This document shows positions 8,247-17,154 of a stretch of DNA of 64,000 bases, piece by piece. Where the stretch lies: assembly GCA_902495525.1 (NCBI GenBank), contig CABUXL010000003.1:1-64000 (forward strand). The letters are read 5' to 3'. Origin of the DNA: an uncultured Collinsella sp. (lineage in GTDB: Bacteria; Actinomycetota; Coriobacteriia; Coriobacteriales; Coriobacteriaceae). The notes under the pieces were generated by a model. It ran no database searches. It saw nothing but the letters and a program-made list of their open reading frames with translations, and was not told where the DNA came from. Every line of letters begins with the position of its first letter. Position 1 is the stretch's first letter. A program made the position numbers and the translations under genes.

Positions 8247-9488
8247 TTGATCGCCGCAACCACGCCTAAAAGTAAGTCAACCGCCGCCGCGCTCTCCCCT
8301 GCGCGCACCAAGCTCTGCCTGGCGCTGCTCGTGCTGTTGGGATTCTCGCTCGGCTGCTCCGAGTTCGTGGTCATCGGCATCGAAAGTGACTTGGCAACGG
8401 AACTCGGCGTATCGCTTGCCACCGCAGGCCAACTTATTAGCGTGTTCGCACTGGTCTACGCTATCGCGACGCCGGTGCTCGCGCTCAGCACGGGGCGTTT
8501 TCGCCGCTACCAGCTGCTCGTGTGCTACAGCATCGTCTTTGTGCTCGGCAACCTGGTCATGGCGTTGGCGCCCAACTTCCAGGTGCTCTTTATCTCGCGC
8601 ATTGTCCTGGGCTCCGTCTCGGGCGCACTGCTCGCCGTAGGCGTGACGTACATCCCTGAGCTTCTGTCCCCGCAGCAAACTTCGCTTGCCATCTCGGTAG
8701 TGTACGGTGCGTTTTCCGTGGCGATGGTCTTTGTGACCTCGATTGGCAAATTTGTGGCCGACACGCTCGATTGGCACGTGGCCATGTACGGCACGCTGGC
8801 CTTTGCCGTTTTGATCTGCGGAGCGCTCGTGGCGTTTATGCCGCGCGCCGGGCAAACCGACGAGCCTGCCACCTTTCGCGAGCAGGCGGGTCTGCTGCGC
8901 GAGCCGAGCATCATCACTGGCATGCTCATCTTCTTGTTTGGCGTGGGGTCGGTCTATGTGTTCTACGGCTACGTGACGCCTTATCTTGAGCAGGTGCTGG
9001 GCATGGGCACGGTCGAAGCCAGTACCACGCTTATGGCCTACGGCGTGTTCTGCCTGGTCTCGAACATCCTGGGCGGATGGATCGATGCGCGCTTTGGCAT
9101 GAAGGCGCTGCTTGTGACGTTTGTGCTGCAGGCGGCGGCATTGTTTGGGCTGTTTGCCGTAGGCGCTGCCATGCCGCTCGCACTTGTCTTTGTCTTTAGC
9201 CTGGCGATGCTCATGTACCTGTTCTCGGTGTCGTGCATCACGCACTTTATGGACGTGGCACGCAGCCGCCACCCCAAGTCGATGGTGCTCGCGAGCTCGG
9301 TAGAACCCATGGCGTTTAATGTCGGCATTTCGTTTGGCACCGCGGTGGGCGGCGCCGTGGTAAGCGGAGCTGGCATTGCCTACGTTGGCGCGGTCGGTGC
9401 CGTGTTCTCGCTTGTGGCCTGGGCGCTCACGCTGGTGACGATTAAGTTGGCTCGCTGGGAGCGCAAGCGGGCGAGGGCGCAGGCGTAG
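8247..9488 (+). CDS. MFS transporter, DHA1 drug/sugar efflux type
   Basis: A 12-helix major facilitator of about 413 residues. The N-terminal GFSLGCSEFVVIGI is typical of the AraJ/YdhP branch (arabinose, purine-nucleoside or chloramphenicol efflux), and the loop after helix 2 carries the family RFRR pattern. The substrate is unknown. The open frame extends far upstream but without coding character. TTG 8247 is preferred because TTGGAG lies eight bases ahead; GTG 8238 is the alternative and would overlap that ribosome-binding site. Followed 45 bp later by the phosphatase gene, possibly in one transcript. Confidence 0.87.
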   Translation: MIAATTPKSKSTAAALSPARTKLCLALLVLLGFSLGCSEFVVIGIESDLATELGVSLATAGQLISVFALVYAIATPVLALSTGRFRRYQLLVCYSIVFVLGNLVMALAPNFQVLFISRIVLGSVSGALLAVGVTYIPELLSPQQTSLAISVVYGAFSVAMVFVTSIGKFVADTLDWHVAMYGTLAFAVLICGALVAFMPRAGQTDEPATFREQAGLLREPSIITGMLIFLFGVGSVYVFYGYVTPYLEQVLGMGTVEASTTLMAYGVFCLVSNILGGWIDARFGMKALLVTFVLQAAALFGLFAVGAAMPLALVFVFSLAMLMYLFSVSCITHFMDVARSRHPKSMVLASSVEPMAFNVGISFGTAVGGAVVSGAGIAYVGAVGAVFSLVAWALTLVTIKLARWERKRARAQA

Positions 9489-9533
9489 ATGCGATACTCG
9501 AGCTCGATGATGGCGATCGAAAGGAAACCGCAT

Positions 9534-9980
9534 ATGCAACGTGTACTGTTTATCTGTTATGGAAATATCTGCCGCTCGACGATGGCTGAGTCCGTGTTTA
9601 CCGAGCTCGTGCGCCGCGCTGGGCGCGAGGCGGAGTTTGCCATTGATTCCGCCGCGACATCGACCGAGGAGATCGGCAATCCGCCGCATCGTGGCACCGT
9701 TGCCAAGCTGCGTGAAGTCGGGATTCCCGTCGTTGCGCACCGCGCCCGCCAGGTGCATCGCGCAGAGTATGGTGACTGGGACCACATTGTCTATATGGAT
9801 GCCGAGAACGCGCGAGGTCTGCGTCGCATTTTTGGCAGCGACCCCGATGGCAAGATCTCGCGTCTGCTCGATTGGACCGATCGCCCCGGCGACGTGGCCG
9901 ATCCCTGGTACACCGGCAACTTCGATGCCACCTACCGCGATGTGCTCGCCGGCTGCATGGCCATGCTCGAGCAGTTATAG
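9534..9980 (+). CDS. Low-molecular-weight protein tyrosine phosphatase
   Basis: A 148-residue cytoplasmic phosphatase that removes phosphate from phosphotyrosine through a cysteinyl-phosphate. The active-site loop CYGNICRST sits at the N-terminus, with the nucleophilic Cys and the phosphate-binding Arg. The general-acid aspartate is in DPWYTGNF near the C-terminus. Both position and length fit the family. ATG 9534 is chosen because AAAGGAAA precedes it; upstream in-frame codons lack family similarity. No kinase or exopolysaccharide genes are adjacent. Confidence 0.93.
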   Translation: MQRVLFICYGNICRSTMAESVFTELVRRAGREAEFAIDSAATSTEEIGNPPHRGTVAKLREVGIPVVAHRARQVHRAEYGDWDHIVYMDAENARGLRRIFGSDPDGKISRLLDWTDRPGDVADPWYTGNFDATYRDVLAGCMAMLEQL

Positions 9981-10023
9981 GCAAGCGAGCACGCGGACGC
10001 ACGTGCCACGCCATCGGCATAAA

Positions 10024-10091
10024 ACGAGCGTTGATAATCTCCCACTTTGAGCGTTCAAGCGCGCTCTAAACGGGAGATTATCCACGCTCGT
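10024..10091. terminator. Bidirectional hairpin between convergent genes
   Basis: Arms 10024-10043 and 10072-10091 pair over 20 bp with one mismatch (ACGAGCGT.GATAATCTCCC), with a second small GAGCG/CGCTC hairpin inside the loop. It lies between the convergent phosphatase and TIGR04076-like genes and probably ends both transcripts, although T-runs are weak. Confidence 0.5.
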
Positions 10092-10120
10092 TATCTTTGA
10101 GGGAGAAAAACCTCGCTCGA

Positions 10121-10450
10121 TTACTCGTCGACGATCTCAGCAAGCCAGACGTTCAGCGTATCGACCTCGGGACAGCAGAACTTTGCCGTGCCGGGCTCGT
10201 TACCGGGCACGGTTCCGCCGTAGCGCAGGATGTCGATATAGGGAAAGCCCACGTGACATGCCATGGAACACATCTTGCCGCGGTCGCGGTCGAAGTCGAA
10301 GACGTCACCCGGCTTGTGCCCGTGATGGCAGCGGCATGTGCCCAGCTGGTCCACGCAGCTAATGCGAATACGTGGGCGCCTGCCGCGCGGGGCACCGAGC
10401 GGCTTGTTCTCGCCCGCCGCCTCGGTGCTGCTCTCGCCAGCATTACTCAT
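10121..10450 (-). CDS. TIGR04076-like small cysteine-rich protein
   Basis: A 109-residue protein with cysteines arranged as C...CRC, then CSMAC and CC, and a GHKPGDVFDF segment, as in the uncharacterised TIGR04076 family. The conserved cysteines suggest metal or cluster binding, but no function is established. ATG 10450 sits inside ATGAGTAA, overlapping the TAA of the pyridoxal kinase gene, so the two genes are probably translationally coupled; a TTG two codons earlier is an alternative. Confidence 0.75.
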   Translation of the reverse strand: MSNAGESSTEAAGENKPLGAPRGRRPRIRISCVDQLGTCRCHHGHKPGDVFDFDRDRGKMCSMACHVGFPYIDILRYGGTVPGNEPGTAKFCCPEVDTLNVWLAEIVDE

Positions 10451-11267
10451 GGTCAATCACATCCAGGCAGGCCTCGATGGGAAGGCCGGCCGACTTGTCC
10501 TCTTGGTCGGCATTGCGCTCGATAAGCTCAGCCACCACGCGCATGGCATCGGACGTCGCGCGTTGCAAACTCCAACCTGCCATAACGCGGCCGACGAGCA
10601 CCGCCGAGAACGTGTCACCCGTGCCCGGGAAATAGACCGGAATGAGCTCAAAGGGAATCGTAAAGTACTCCCCCGCTACATGGTCGTAACCGATAACCGC
10701 GTTCGTGCCATTGACCACGGCGCTCGTAATGACCACCGACTTGGCACCCAGCTCGCGCACGGCGTCCACAAGGGCGCGAGCCTCATCGGGCGTAATTTGC
10801 TCGGCGATAGGCCTATCGGCAAGCAGGCACGCCTCGGTATAATTGGGCACCGCGTAGTCTGCGCACTCCAGCAGGTGCCGCATAAGGCCAATCGTGGACT
10901 CGGGCACGCCCGCATAGAGCTTGCCGTTGTCGCCCATGATGGGGTCGACGAACACCTTGGTGCCCTTTTGCGCACGGCGGTGGCAAAAGTCCGAGATGAT
11001 ACGCGTCTCTTCCTCGGTCACGATAAAGCCGGTCGAGATAGCGTCGAACTCAAAGCCGAGCTCCTCCCAGATGGCAAGACTCTGGCGCACGTACTCCGTG
11101 GTGTCGTGGATGTAGAACTTGGGGTAGTTGAGCGTATCGGAAACAAGGGCCGTCGGCAGGTTGTGGATGCGATAGCCCATATGCGACAGCACCGGCAGCA
11201 TGGCGGAAAGCGCGACCTTGCCGTAGCCGCACATATCGTTGATCAACAGCAGCTGAGTGTTCTTCAT
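10443..11267 (-). CDS. pdxY: Pyridoxamine/pyridoxal kinase
   Basis: A 274-residue PfkB/ribokinase-superfamily kinase that phosphorylates pyridoxal or pyridoxamine with ATP in the vitamin B6 salvage pathway. Family marks include the N-terminal INDMCGYGKVA, the FVDPIMGDNG segment that contacts phosphate, and the C-terminal anion-hole motif PGTGDTFSAVLVG with the catalytic aspartate. ATG 11267 is set by AAGGGAGA; the longer frame to 11369 has no homology. Overlaps the downstream TIGR04076-like gene by 8 bp. The distinction from ThiD-like hydroxymethylpyrimidine kinases rests on overall similarity. Confidence 0.9.
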   Translation of the reverse strand: MKNTQLLLINDMCGYGKVALSAMLPVLSHMGYRIHNLPTALVSDTLNYPKFYIHDTTEYVRQSLAIWEELGFEFDAISTGFIVTEEETRIISDFCHRRAQKGTKVFVDPIMGDNGKLYAGVPESTIGLMRHLLECADYAVPNYTEACLLADRPIAEQITPDEARALVDAVRELGAKSVVITSAVVNGTNAVIGYDHVAGEYFTIPFELIPVYFPGTGDTFSAVLVGRVMAGWSLQRATSDAMRVVAELIERNADQEDKSAGLPIEACLDVIDHE

Positions 11268-11369
11268 GAGAGTCTCCCTTGGTTCGGGCACGGCGCGGCG
11301 GCGCCACAATGCGACTAAGTGTAGCGCAGGGAGCGCTGCGGACGGAAGTTTGCACCAAAGCCTTGACAA

Positions 11370-11414
11370 GGAGTGTCCCTAGGTGCCGACAGAAAAGGAA
11401 CGTCCCCAAGTGCC
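11370..11414. repeat. Two direct repeats GGA..GTCCC.A.GTGCC
   Basis: Two 18-mers (11370-11387 and 11397-11414) share 14 positions. They lie in a 424-bp gene-free gap between pdxY and marR that also contains a family I structured repeat and the marR promoter. Function unknown. Confidence 0.35.
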
Positions 11415-11440
11415 AACAAGGGCAACGCCGCAGGTTGAGG

Positions 11441-11560
11441 ACGGACAGCGAAAGCGTTCCTAGGCGAGCAAGGTGGCGTGAAAGAGGAGGGCATAGGCCT
11501 TGTGGCCATGCCCGACGATTGAACGCCAGATTGCTGCTTAGGAACGCTTGCAGCGTCGAG
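11441..11560. repeat. Structured repeat family I, copy 2
   Basis: Shares ACGGACAGCG, AAGGTG.CGTGAAA, TGAACG.CAGATTG and GCAGCGTCG with copy 1 in the same order. The outer stem AAGCGTTCCTA (11452-11462) pairs perfectly with 11539-11549 although its sequence differs entirely from that of copy 1. GGCGT (11475-11479) pairs with ACGCC (11523-11527). Compensatory differences together with invariant loops indicate a conserved fold. Confidence 0.6.
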
Positions 11561-11607
11561 CGGTTACGGCGTTTGGCAAAACTCCGTAACTTAATAAGTT
11601 TGGTACC

Positions 11608-11636
11608 TTGACATTGATTTCTCACGCTCCTAGATT
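11608..11636 (+). promoter_or_regulatory. marR-exporter operon promoter
   Basis: A consensus -35 TTGACA (11608-11613), a 17-base spacer and -10 TAGATT (11631-11636). It is followed at once by the inverted repeat thought to be the MarR operator. Confidence 0.6.
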
Positions 11637-11670
11637 AGTTAGGCACAAAACAATTCCACTACCTAACTAA
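11635..11670. promoter_or_regulatory. Putative MarR operator
   Basis: TTAGTTAGG (11635-11643) is repeated inverted as CCTAACTAA (11662-11670). The first half overlaps the -10 box, so binding would block transcription. This fits an autoregulated MarR repressor. Confidence 0.5.
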
Positions 11671-11691
11671 AGAAAGGAGCGAAGCTTAGAT

Positions 11692-12195
11692 ATGTGTGTT
11701 GAACCACTCGTCCTTCCGCATGAGCCCGGCGGTGACCCGTCGCAACCGGTAGACATACCCGAAGCGGTCAGCGCCGAAGACAAACTCGCCAAGCGCATCC
11801 TGAGCGGCCTGGGCTTTTGCGGCCATTACATGCATTTTCATGGCGGAGGCGTGTCCGGCAAGGCGCCCATCATCTGCCTGCTGGCCAAGCAGCCCGGCGG
11901 CGAGATGTCGCAGCAGGAACTCGGCATGCATTTTGACCTCAAGCCGGGGTCGCTTTCCGAGATCCTGTCCAAGCTCGAGGTCAACGGTCTCATCGAGCGC
12001 AGCCGTAACCCCAAGGATCGACGGCAACTCACCATTCGCCTGACCGAAACCGGCCGGGAAAACGCCCGCATCGACCAGGCGGCCCGCATCCGCTTTAGAG
12101 AACGGGCCTTTAGTGCCCTCACTCACGACGAGCGCGAGCAGCTCGCCGAAATGCTCGAGAAAATCCGTGTAACCTGGGAGGAACTGGATGATTAA
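11692..12195 (+). CDS. MarR family transcriptional regulator
   Basis: A 167-residue winged-helix regulator. The DNA-binding domain occupies about residues 60-125, with MSQQELGMHFDLKPGSLSEI as the recognition helix region and NPKDRRQLTIRLTETG as the wing, a typical MarR signature. It heads an operon: its stop overlaps the ATG of the first ABC exporter subunit (ATGATTAA), so it probably senses a compound removed by the exporter and represses its own operon through the TTAGTTAGG inverted repeat. ATG 11692 is preceded by AAAGGAGCG. The N-terminal ~35 residues are a nonconserved extension. Confidence 0.9.
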   Translation: MCVEPLVLPHEPGGDPSQPVDIPEAVSAEDKLAKRILSGLGFCGHYMHFHGGGVSGKAPIICLLAKQPGGEMSQQELGMHFDLKPGSLSEILSKLEVNGLIERSRNPKDRRQLTIRLTETGRENARIDQAARIRFRERAFSALTHDEREQLAEMLEKIRVTWEELDD

Positions 12196-14002
12196 AACCC
12201 TCATGGGCAGCATCCGCGACTATATGAAAGTCACTGTTGCCACGCCATTGCTCGTGCTTGGCGAGGTGCTCTGCGAGATGCTGATTCCATTTATCACCGC
12301 CAACCTGATCGACGCCATCAAAGACGGCACCACCGTAGCCGAGATGCTTCCCACCGCGGGCTTTTTGGTGCTCATCGCGCTGACATCGCTGGCTTTTGGC
12401 GCCGCTGCCGGCGTCACCTGCAGCCACGCGAGTTGCGGCTTCGCCAAGAACCTGCGTCACGACCTGTTCTACAAAATCCAGACGTTCAGCTTTGCCAACA
12501 TCGATGAGTTCTCGAGCTCCTCGCTCGTCACGCGTCTGACCACCGACATCAACAACGTGCAGCAGGCCTTTATGATGATCATCCGTATCGCCGTGCGTGC
12601 GCCGCTGGTATTGATCTTCGCCTTTACCATGGCGTTTATCATGGGCGGCAGCGTTGCCATGGTCTACCTGGTCATCATTCCGCTGCTGGGCTTTGGACTG
12701 TTCTTTATCATCTTTAAGGTACGCCCCATCTTCTCGCGCGTGTTCCACAAGTACGACGCCCTTAACGAGTCCGTCGAGGAAAACGTCACCGGCATGCGCG
12801 TGGTCAAGAGCTACGTGCGCGAAGACTTTGAGAAGGAGAAGTTCGCCACCGCCGCGCGCGACGTCCAGATGGACTTCACCCGCGCCGAGAAGCTGCTCGC
12901 CTTTAACAACCCCATGATGAACATCTGCGTCAACGGCGCATTTGTCGTCATCATCTACCTGGGATCCAAGCTCATCATCACGAGCCAGGGCACGCTGTTC
13001 GACGTGGGCCAGCTCTCCTCGATCTTTACCTATGGCTTCCAGATCCTCATGAGCCTGATGCAGCTGTCGATGATCTTTGTCATGGTGACCATGGCCGACG
13101 AATCGGCGCACCGCATTACCGAGGTGCTGGCCGCCGAGCCCACGATCGCCGATCCCGCCGAGCCCGTGCTCGAGGTTGTCGACGGTTCCATCGACTTTGA
13201 CCACGTGAGCTTTAAGTATTCTGCGCATGCGAAGCGCCAGGCGCTCGACGATATCGACCTGCACATTAAGAGCGGCGAGACCATCGGCATCATCGGCGGT
13301 ACCGGCTCGGCCAAGTCCACGCTCGTAAACCTCATCGCCCGCCTGTACGACGCCACCGAGGGCACCGTGCGCGTGGGTGGCATGGACGTGCGCGACTATG
13401 ACCTGGACGCGCTGCGCCACCAAGTGGCCATGGTGTTGCAGAAAAACGTGCTGTTTAGCGGAACCATCGCCGAGAACCTGCGCTGGGGCGACCCGAACGC
13501 CACCGACGAGGAAGTCCGCGAGGCGGCACATCTGGCCTGCGCCGACGAGTTTGTCGACGGCTTCCCCAAAGGCTATGACACCTGGATCGAGCAGGGCGGC
13601 TCCAATGTTTCCGGCGGTCAGAAGCAGCGCCTATGCATTGCGCGCGCCCTGCTGCGTCGCCCCAAGATCTTGATCCTGGACGACTCCACCAGCGCCGTCG
13701 ACACCAAGACCGACGCCAAGATCCGCGCAGGGTTGGCAAGCTATCTGCCCAACACGACCAAGCTCATCATCGCCCAGCGTATTAGCTCCGTGCAGGACGC
13801 AGACCGCATCATCGTCATGGAGGGCGGCCGCATCGCGCAGATCGGCAACCATGACGAGCTGCTTAAGACGAGCGAGATCTACCGCGAGACCTTTACCTCG
13901 CAAAACAAGATGTCTGCCGAGGGCGAAGGGGCCGTCGAGGCCGACACCGAGGCATCCACAACGCAAGCTCAGACCCAGGAAGGAGGCGAGGCACATGAGT
14001 AA
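12188..14002 (+). CDS. ABC exporter, membrane-ATPase half-transporter A
   Basis: A 604-residue type IV ABC half-exporter: six-helix transmembrane domain (to about residue 320) fused to an ATPase domain. Walker A reads GGTGSAKST, with Ala in place of the last glycine before Lys, as in one partner of many heterodimeric actinobacterial exporters. The signature is VSGGQ, and Walker B ends ILDDS with Asp in place of the catalytic Glu, so this half probably holds the degenerate nucleotide site. The 8-bp overlaps with marR and with the next subunit indicate coupled translation. The exported compound is unknown; multidrug or lipid are the usual options. Confidence 0.92.
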   Translation: MIKTLMGSIRDYMKVTVATPLLVLGEVLCEMLIPFITANLIDAIKDGTTVAEMLPTAGFLVLIALTSLAFGAAAGVTCSHASCGFAKNLRHDLFYKIQTFSFANIDEFSSSSLVTRLTTDINNVQQAFMMIIRIAVRAPLVLIFAFTMAFIMGGSVAMVYLVIIPLLGFGLFFIIFKVRPIFSRVFHKYDALNESVEENVTGMRVVKSYVREDFEKEKFATAARDVQMDFTRAEKLLAFNNPMMNICVNGAFVVIIYLGSKLIITSQGTLFDVGQLSSIFTYGFQILMSLMQLSMIFVMVTMADESAHRITEVLAAEPTIADPAEPVLEVVDGSIDFDHVSFKYSAHAKRQALDDIDLHIKSGETIGIIGGTGSAKSTLVNLIARLYDATEGTVRVGGMDVRDYDLDALRHQVAMVLQKNVLFSGTIAENLRWGDPNATDEEVREAAHLACADEFVDGFPKGYDTWIEQGGSNVSGGQKQRLCIARALLRRPKILILDDSTSAVDTKTDAKIRAGLASYLPNTTKLIIAQRISSVQDADRIIVMEGGRIAQIGNHDELLKTSEIYRETFTSQNKMSAEGEGAVEADTEASTTQAQTQEGGEAHE

Positions 14003-15914
14003 GGCAACGACCGCCGAGCGCGCGCTCAACCGCAAGGGCGGCACCATGTCGCGCCTCATCAAGACGCTCTTTGGCTTCTACCCCGTGCTTTTGCCCCTCG
14101 TCGTCGTCGGCGTGGTGCTCTGCGCCATCATCAACTCCATCGGCGCGACCTTCCTTCAGAGCGCCCTGCAGATTATTAGCGAATCGTGGCAGTCGGGCGA
14201 TTGGGAAGCCGCACAGCCCAAGATCGCACAGCTCGTGACCACCCTCGCCTGCATCTACGGCGTCGGCATCCTGTCTTCGCTCTTCTGGAACCGCGCCATG
14301 GCCATCGTCACGCAGGGCTCACTCGAGAAGCTGCGCGAGAAGATGTTCAACCGCATGCAGGACCTGCCGATTCGCTACTTCGACACGCACCAGCGCGGCG
14401 ACATCATGAGCCACTACACCAACGACATCGACACGCTGCGCCAGATGATCAGCCAGTCGCTGCCCAACCTGCTCATGACGACCATCGTCATCGTCACGGT
14501 ATTCTTTATCATGCTGTACTACAGCGTGTGGATGTGCCTGGTCATTGTGGCCGGCGTCGTCTTTATGACCTTTATGACCAAGCTGCTCGGCTCCAACTCC
14601 GCGCGTTTCTTTATTGCGCAGCAGTCCGAGCTCGGCGTGGTCGAGGGCCATATCGAGGAAGTCATGAACGGCCAGAAGGTCGTCAAGGCATTCTGCCACG
14701 AGTCTGCCGCCGAGGCCGATTTTGACGAGCGCAACGAAAAGCTCTTCGAGGTCTCGCAGAAGGCCAACATGTACGCCAACATCCTCATGCCCATCCTTAT
14801 GAACCTGGGCAACCTGCTCTACGTGCTGGTCGCACTGGCAGGCGGCATTTTCCTGGCGCTGGGCGTGCCCAACCTGAGCATCTCGGGCATGGCGCTGTCC
14901 ATCGCCGTCGTGGTGCCGTTCCTCAACATGACCAAGCAATTCTGCGGACAGATCGGTCAGATCTCGCAGCAGATCAACGCCGTGGTCATGGGCCTCGCCG
15001 GCGCCGACCGTATCTTTGAGCTCATCGACGAGAAGCCCGAGACCGACGAAGGCTACGTGACGCTCGTCAACGCGCAGGTGAACCCCGATACCTGGCAGCT
15101 CGAGGAGGCCGACCACCACACCGGCATGTGGGCGTGGAAACATCCGCACCGCGCAACCGGCGAGATCGAGTACGTGCCGCTGCGCGGCGACCTGGTCATG
15201 GACAACGTCGACTTTGGCTACACGCCCGACCACGAAGTGCTGCACGGCGTGTCCGTGTTTGCCAAGCCGGGCCAGAAGGTCGCGTTTGTCGGCGCCACCG
15301 GTGCCGGTAAGACGACCATCACCAACCTCATCAACCGCTTCTATGACATCGCCGACGGCAAGATTCGCTACGACGGCATCAACGTCAACAAGATCCGCAA
15401 GGCCGATCTGCGCCGCTCGCTGGGCGTGGTGCTGCAGGACGTGAACCTGTTCACCGGCACCGTGATGGATAACATCCGCTACGGCAACCTGGATGCGACC
15501 GACGAGGAGTGCATCGCGGCGGCCAAGCTCGCGGGCGCCGACGACTTTATCACCCGACTGCCCGACGGCTACGACACCATGCTCACCGGCAACGGCGCCC
15601 AGCTGTCGCAGGGCCAGCGCCAGCTGATTTCGATCGCACGCGCTGCCGTCGCCGATCCGCCGGCAATGATCCTGGACGAGGCCACGAGCTCCATCGACAC
15701 CCGCACCGAGGCTATCGTGCAGGCAGGCATGGATAAGCTCATGGAGGGCCGCACGACGTTTGTCATCGCGCACCGCCTGTCCACCGTGCGCAACTCCGAC
15801 GCGATCATCTGTCTGGACCATGGCCGCATTATCGAGCGCGGCAACCACGACGAGCTGATAGCCAAGCGCGGGTATTACTACCAGCTCTATACCGGAGCGT
15901 TTGAGCTGGAGTAG
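13995..15914 (+). CDS. ABC exporter, membrane-ATPase half-transporter B
   Basis: A 639-residue partner of the preceding half-transporter. Its ATPase domain is canonical: Walker A GATGAGKTT, signature LSQGQ and Walker B MILDEATSS with catalytic Glu, so it supplies the active hydrolytic site in the heterodimer. A ~45-residue insertion precedes the nucleotide domain (about residues 350-400). ATG 13995 follows AGGAGG and overlaps the previous stop (ATGAGTAA). The open frame to 13851 is only an extension inside subunit A. Confidence 0.92.
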   Translation: MSKATTAERALNRKGGTMSRLIKTLFGFYPVLLPLVVVGVVLCAIINSIGATFLQSALQIISESWQSGDWEAAQPKIAQLVTTLACIYGVGILSSLFWNRAMAIVTQGSLEKLREKMFNRMQDLPIRYFDTHQRGDIMSHYTNDIDTLRQMISQSLPNLLMTTIVIVTVFFIMLYYSVWMCLVIVAGVVFMTFMTKLLGSNSARFFIAQQSELGVVEGHIEEVMNGQKVVKAFCHESAAEADFDERNEKLFEVSQKANMYANILMPILMNLGNLLYVLVALAGGIFLALGVPNLSISGMALSIAVVVPFLNMTKQFCGQIGQISQQINAVVMGLAGADRIFELIDEKPETDEGYVTLVNAQVNPDTWQLEEADHHTGMWAWKHPHRATGEIEYVPLRGDLVMDNVDFGYTPDHEVLHGVSVFAKPGQKVAFVGATGAGKTTITNLINRFYDIADGKIRYDGINVNKIRKADLRRSLGVVLQDVNLFTGTVMDNIRYGNLDATDEECIAAAKLAGADDFITRLPDGYDTMLTGNGAQLSQGQRQLISIARAAVADPPAMILDEATSSIDTRTEAIVQAGMDKLMEGRTTFVIAHRLSTVRNSDAIICLDHGRIIERGNHDELIAKRGYYYQLYTGAFELE

Positions 15915-15966
15915 CTCAAAACAGCCCCTACGCGCAGTCTTTTCTCGCAGCCTAAAAAGAAGTGGT

Positions 15967-15999
15967 GAGGCCCTGGCCGTTTGGCCAGGGCCTCGTTTT
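15967..15999 (+). terminator. Intrinsic terminator of marR-exporter operon
   Basis: A perfect 12-bp stem GAGGCCCTGGCC (15967-15978) with its complement at 15983-15994, loop GTTT, followed by GTTTT. Confidence 0.85.
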
Positions 16000-16042
16000 G
16001 TAAGGGCGGCAAAAGTAGTCAAAAAGCCCCGTCCCAAATGAG

Positions 16043-16921
16043 CTATTTGAGAAGCTGAGCCATGGCGTTGACGAATTTTTGGACTTGGAGGGTGGGCTCG
16101 AGCGGATAGTGCAAAAAGACCGGCACCTCTCGCCCGCACAGAAACGGCACGCCCACAAAGGCCGGGTGCACGCCCGACCATGCGCCGCAGGTGAGCACCG
16201 CGTCGCCCTTTTCCTCCGCCTCGTTAAAGAGCGCAAAGTCGAAGCTATCCACGTCGATCACGTCCACGCCGCCGTCGCCCAAAAGGTCGATGCGCAGGCT
16301 GTCCATGGCATCGTTGCCGTGACGGAGCACGCGCAGGCGCATGCCCTCCAGGTCGGCGACCGTAATGCGACTCTTACGCGCAAGCGGGCTTGTACGCGGT
16401 ACGTCGATATAAAACGGCACGTTGACGATGCGGAGCTTTTGGCAGGTGTCGCCCCAGCGCGGGGTCGAAAAACTCGACTGCACCACATCTACCTCGCGAC
16501 CAAGGCTGCGCATGACGGATTCGCGCTCGTCATAGAGATCGCTTACCGGCACGATCTCAAATCGCAGCGATGGCTCCAGCTCGTGCACACCCGTCCACAT
16601 CGACAGCGTTTGGCGCCCCGGGCACATCATCGACACGCCCAGGCGCACGGCACCGCCATCGCCCGCCGCGCGCCGGGCACGGCGCAGCGCGTCCTCGGAC
16701 TGCCGCATGATCGAGCGCGCATCGTCCACCAGCAGTGCGCCGGCCGGCGTCACCTTGACGCCCGAGTGCGAGCGTTCGAACAGCGTGATGCCGAACTCGG
16801 CCTCGAAGCCCGACACCTGCTTGACGAGAGCCGGAGTCGACACGCGCAATTTTGCCGCCGCACGCGAGAAGCTTCCCAGCTCCGCGGCGGCCGATATGGC
16901 CTCAAGTCGTCGATCGTACAC
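16043..16921 (-). CDS. LysR family transcriptional regulator
   Basis: An activator/repressor with an N-terminal helix-turn-helix (FSRAAAKLRVSTPALVKQVSGFEAEFGITLFER) and a C-terminal periplasmic-binding-like effector domain. GTG 16921 is preferred because GGGAGA lies five bases upstream and the protein then starts MYDRRLEAISAAAEL, the normal LysR beginning (292 residues). ATG 16954 would add 11 basic residues. It is transcribed divergently from an SDR dehydrogenase-MFS-oxidoreductase cluster with about 230 bp between, the standard arrangement for a LysR gene and its target. The inducer is unknown. Confidence 0.88.
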   Translation of the reverse strand: MYDRRLEAISAAAELGSFSRAAAKLRVSTPALVKQVSGFEAEFGITLFERSHSGVKVTPAGALLVDDARSIMRQSEDALRRARRAAGDGGAVRLGVSMMCPGRQTLSMWTGVHELEPSLRFEIVPVSDLYDERESVMRSLGREVDVVQSSFSTPRWGDTCQKLRIVNVPFYIDVPRTSPLARKSRITVADLEGMRLRVLRHGNDAMDSLRIDLLGDGGVDVIDVDSFDFALFNEAEEKGDAVLTCGAWSGVHPAFVGVPFLCGREVPVFLHYPLEPTLQVQKFVNAMAQLLK

Positions 16922-16954
16922 GTCAATCTCCCGTTTTCGCGCCCGTGACCGCAT

Positions 16955-17154
16955 GGTGCCACAGGGGGTTGCTTTCGCAGGTCACGCGCTCAATTGAGAA
17001 TAAACTGCATCGCACAGTATAAACCTACGGTTAACGCCATTCTAACAAATATGCAATTCACCTGCGCAAATGCAAAGCATACGATAACCAGCGAAAACCA
17101 CGTGGGTCGGTTAATGGGAGCGACCCACCGGGAGGCACAAGAAGGGAAGTTCCT
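16955..17154. promoter_or_regulatory. Divergent control region of LysR and SDR genes
   Basis: AT-rich compared with its surroundings. It carries T-N11-A-like segments around 16995-17045 (for example ATAAACTGCATCGCACAGTAT), which could be LysR boxes. No -35/-10 pair stands out clearly. Confidence 0.35.

Noticed and set aside
8053..8259. Small ORF containing the CDKG..PLSH peptide
   Set aside because: It is the translation of the intergenic palindrome family, not a protein; similar peptides come from the other two copies.
11441..11560. Cobalamin or other known riboswitch
   Set aside because: The conserved loops do not match riboswitch cores I know, and the copies follow genes or lie between divergent genes rather than preceding a fixed gene class.
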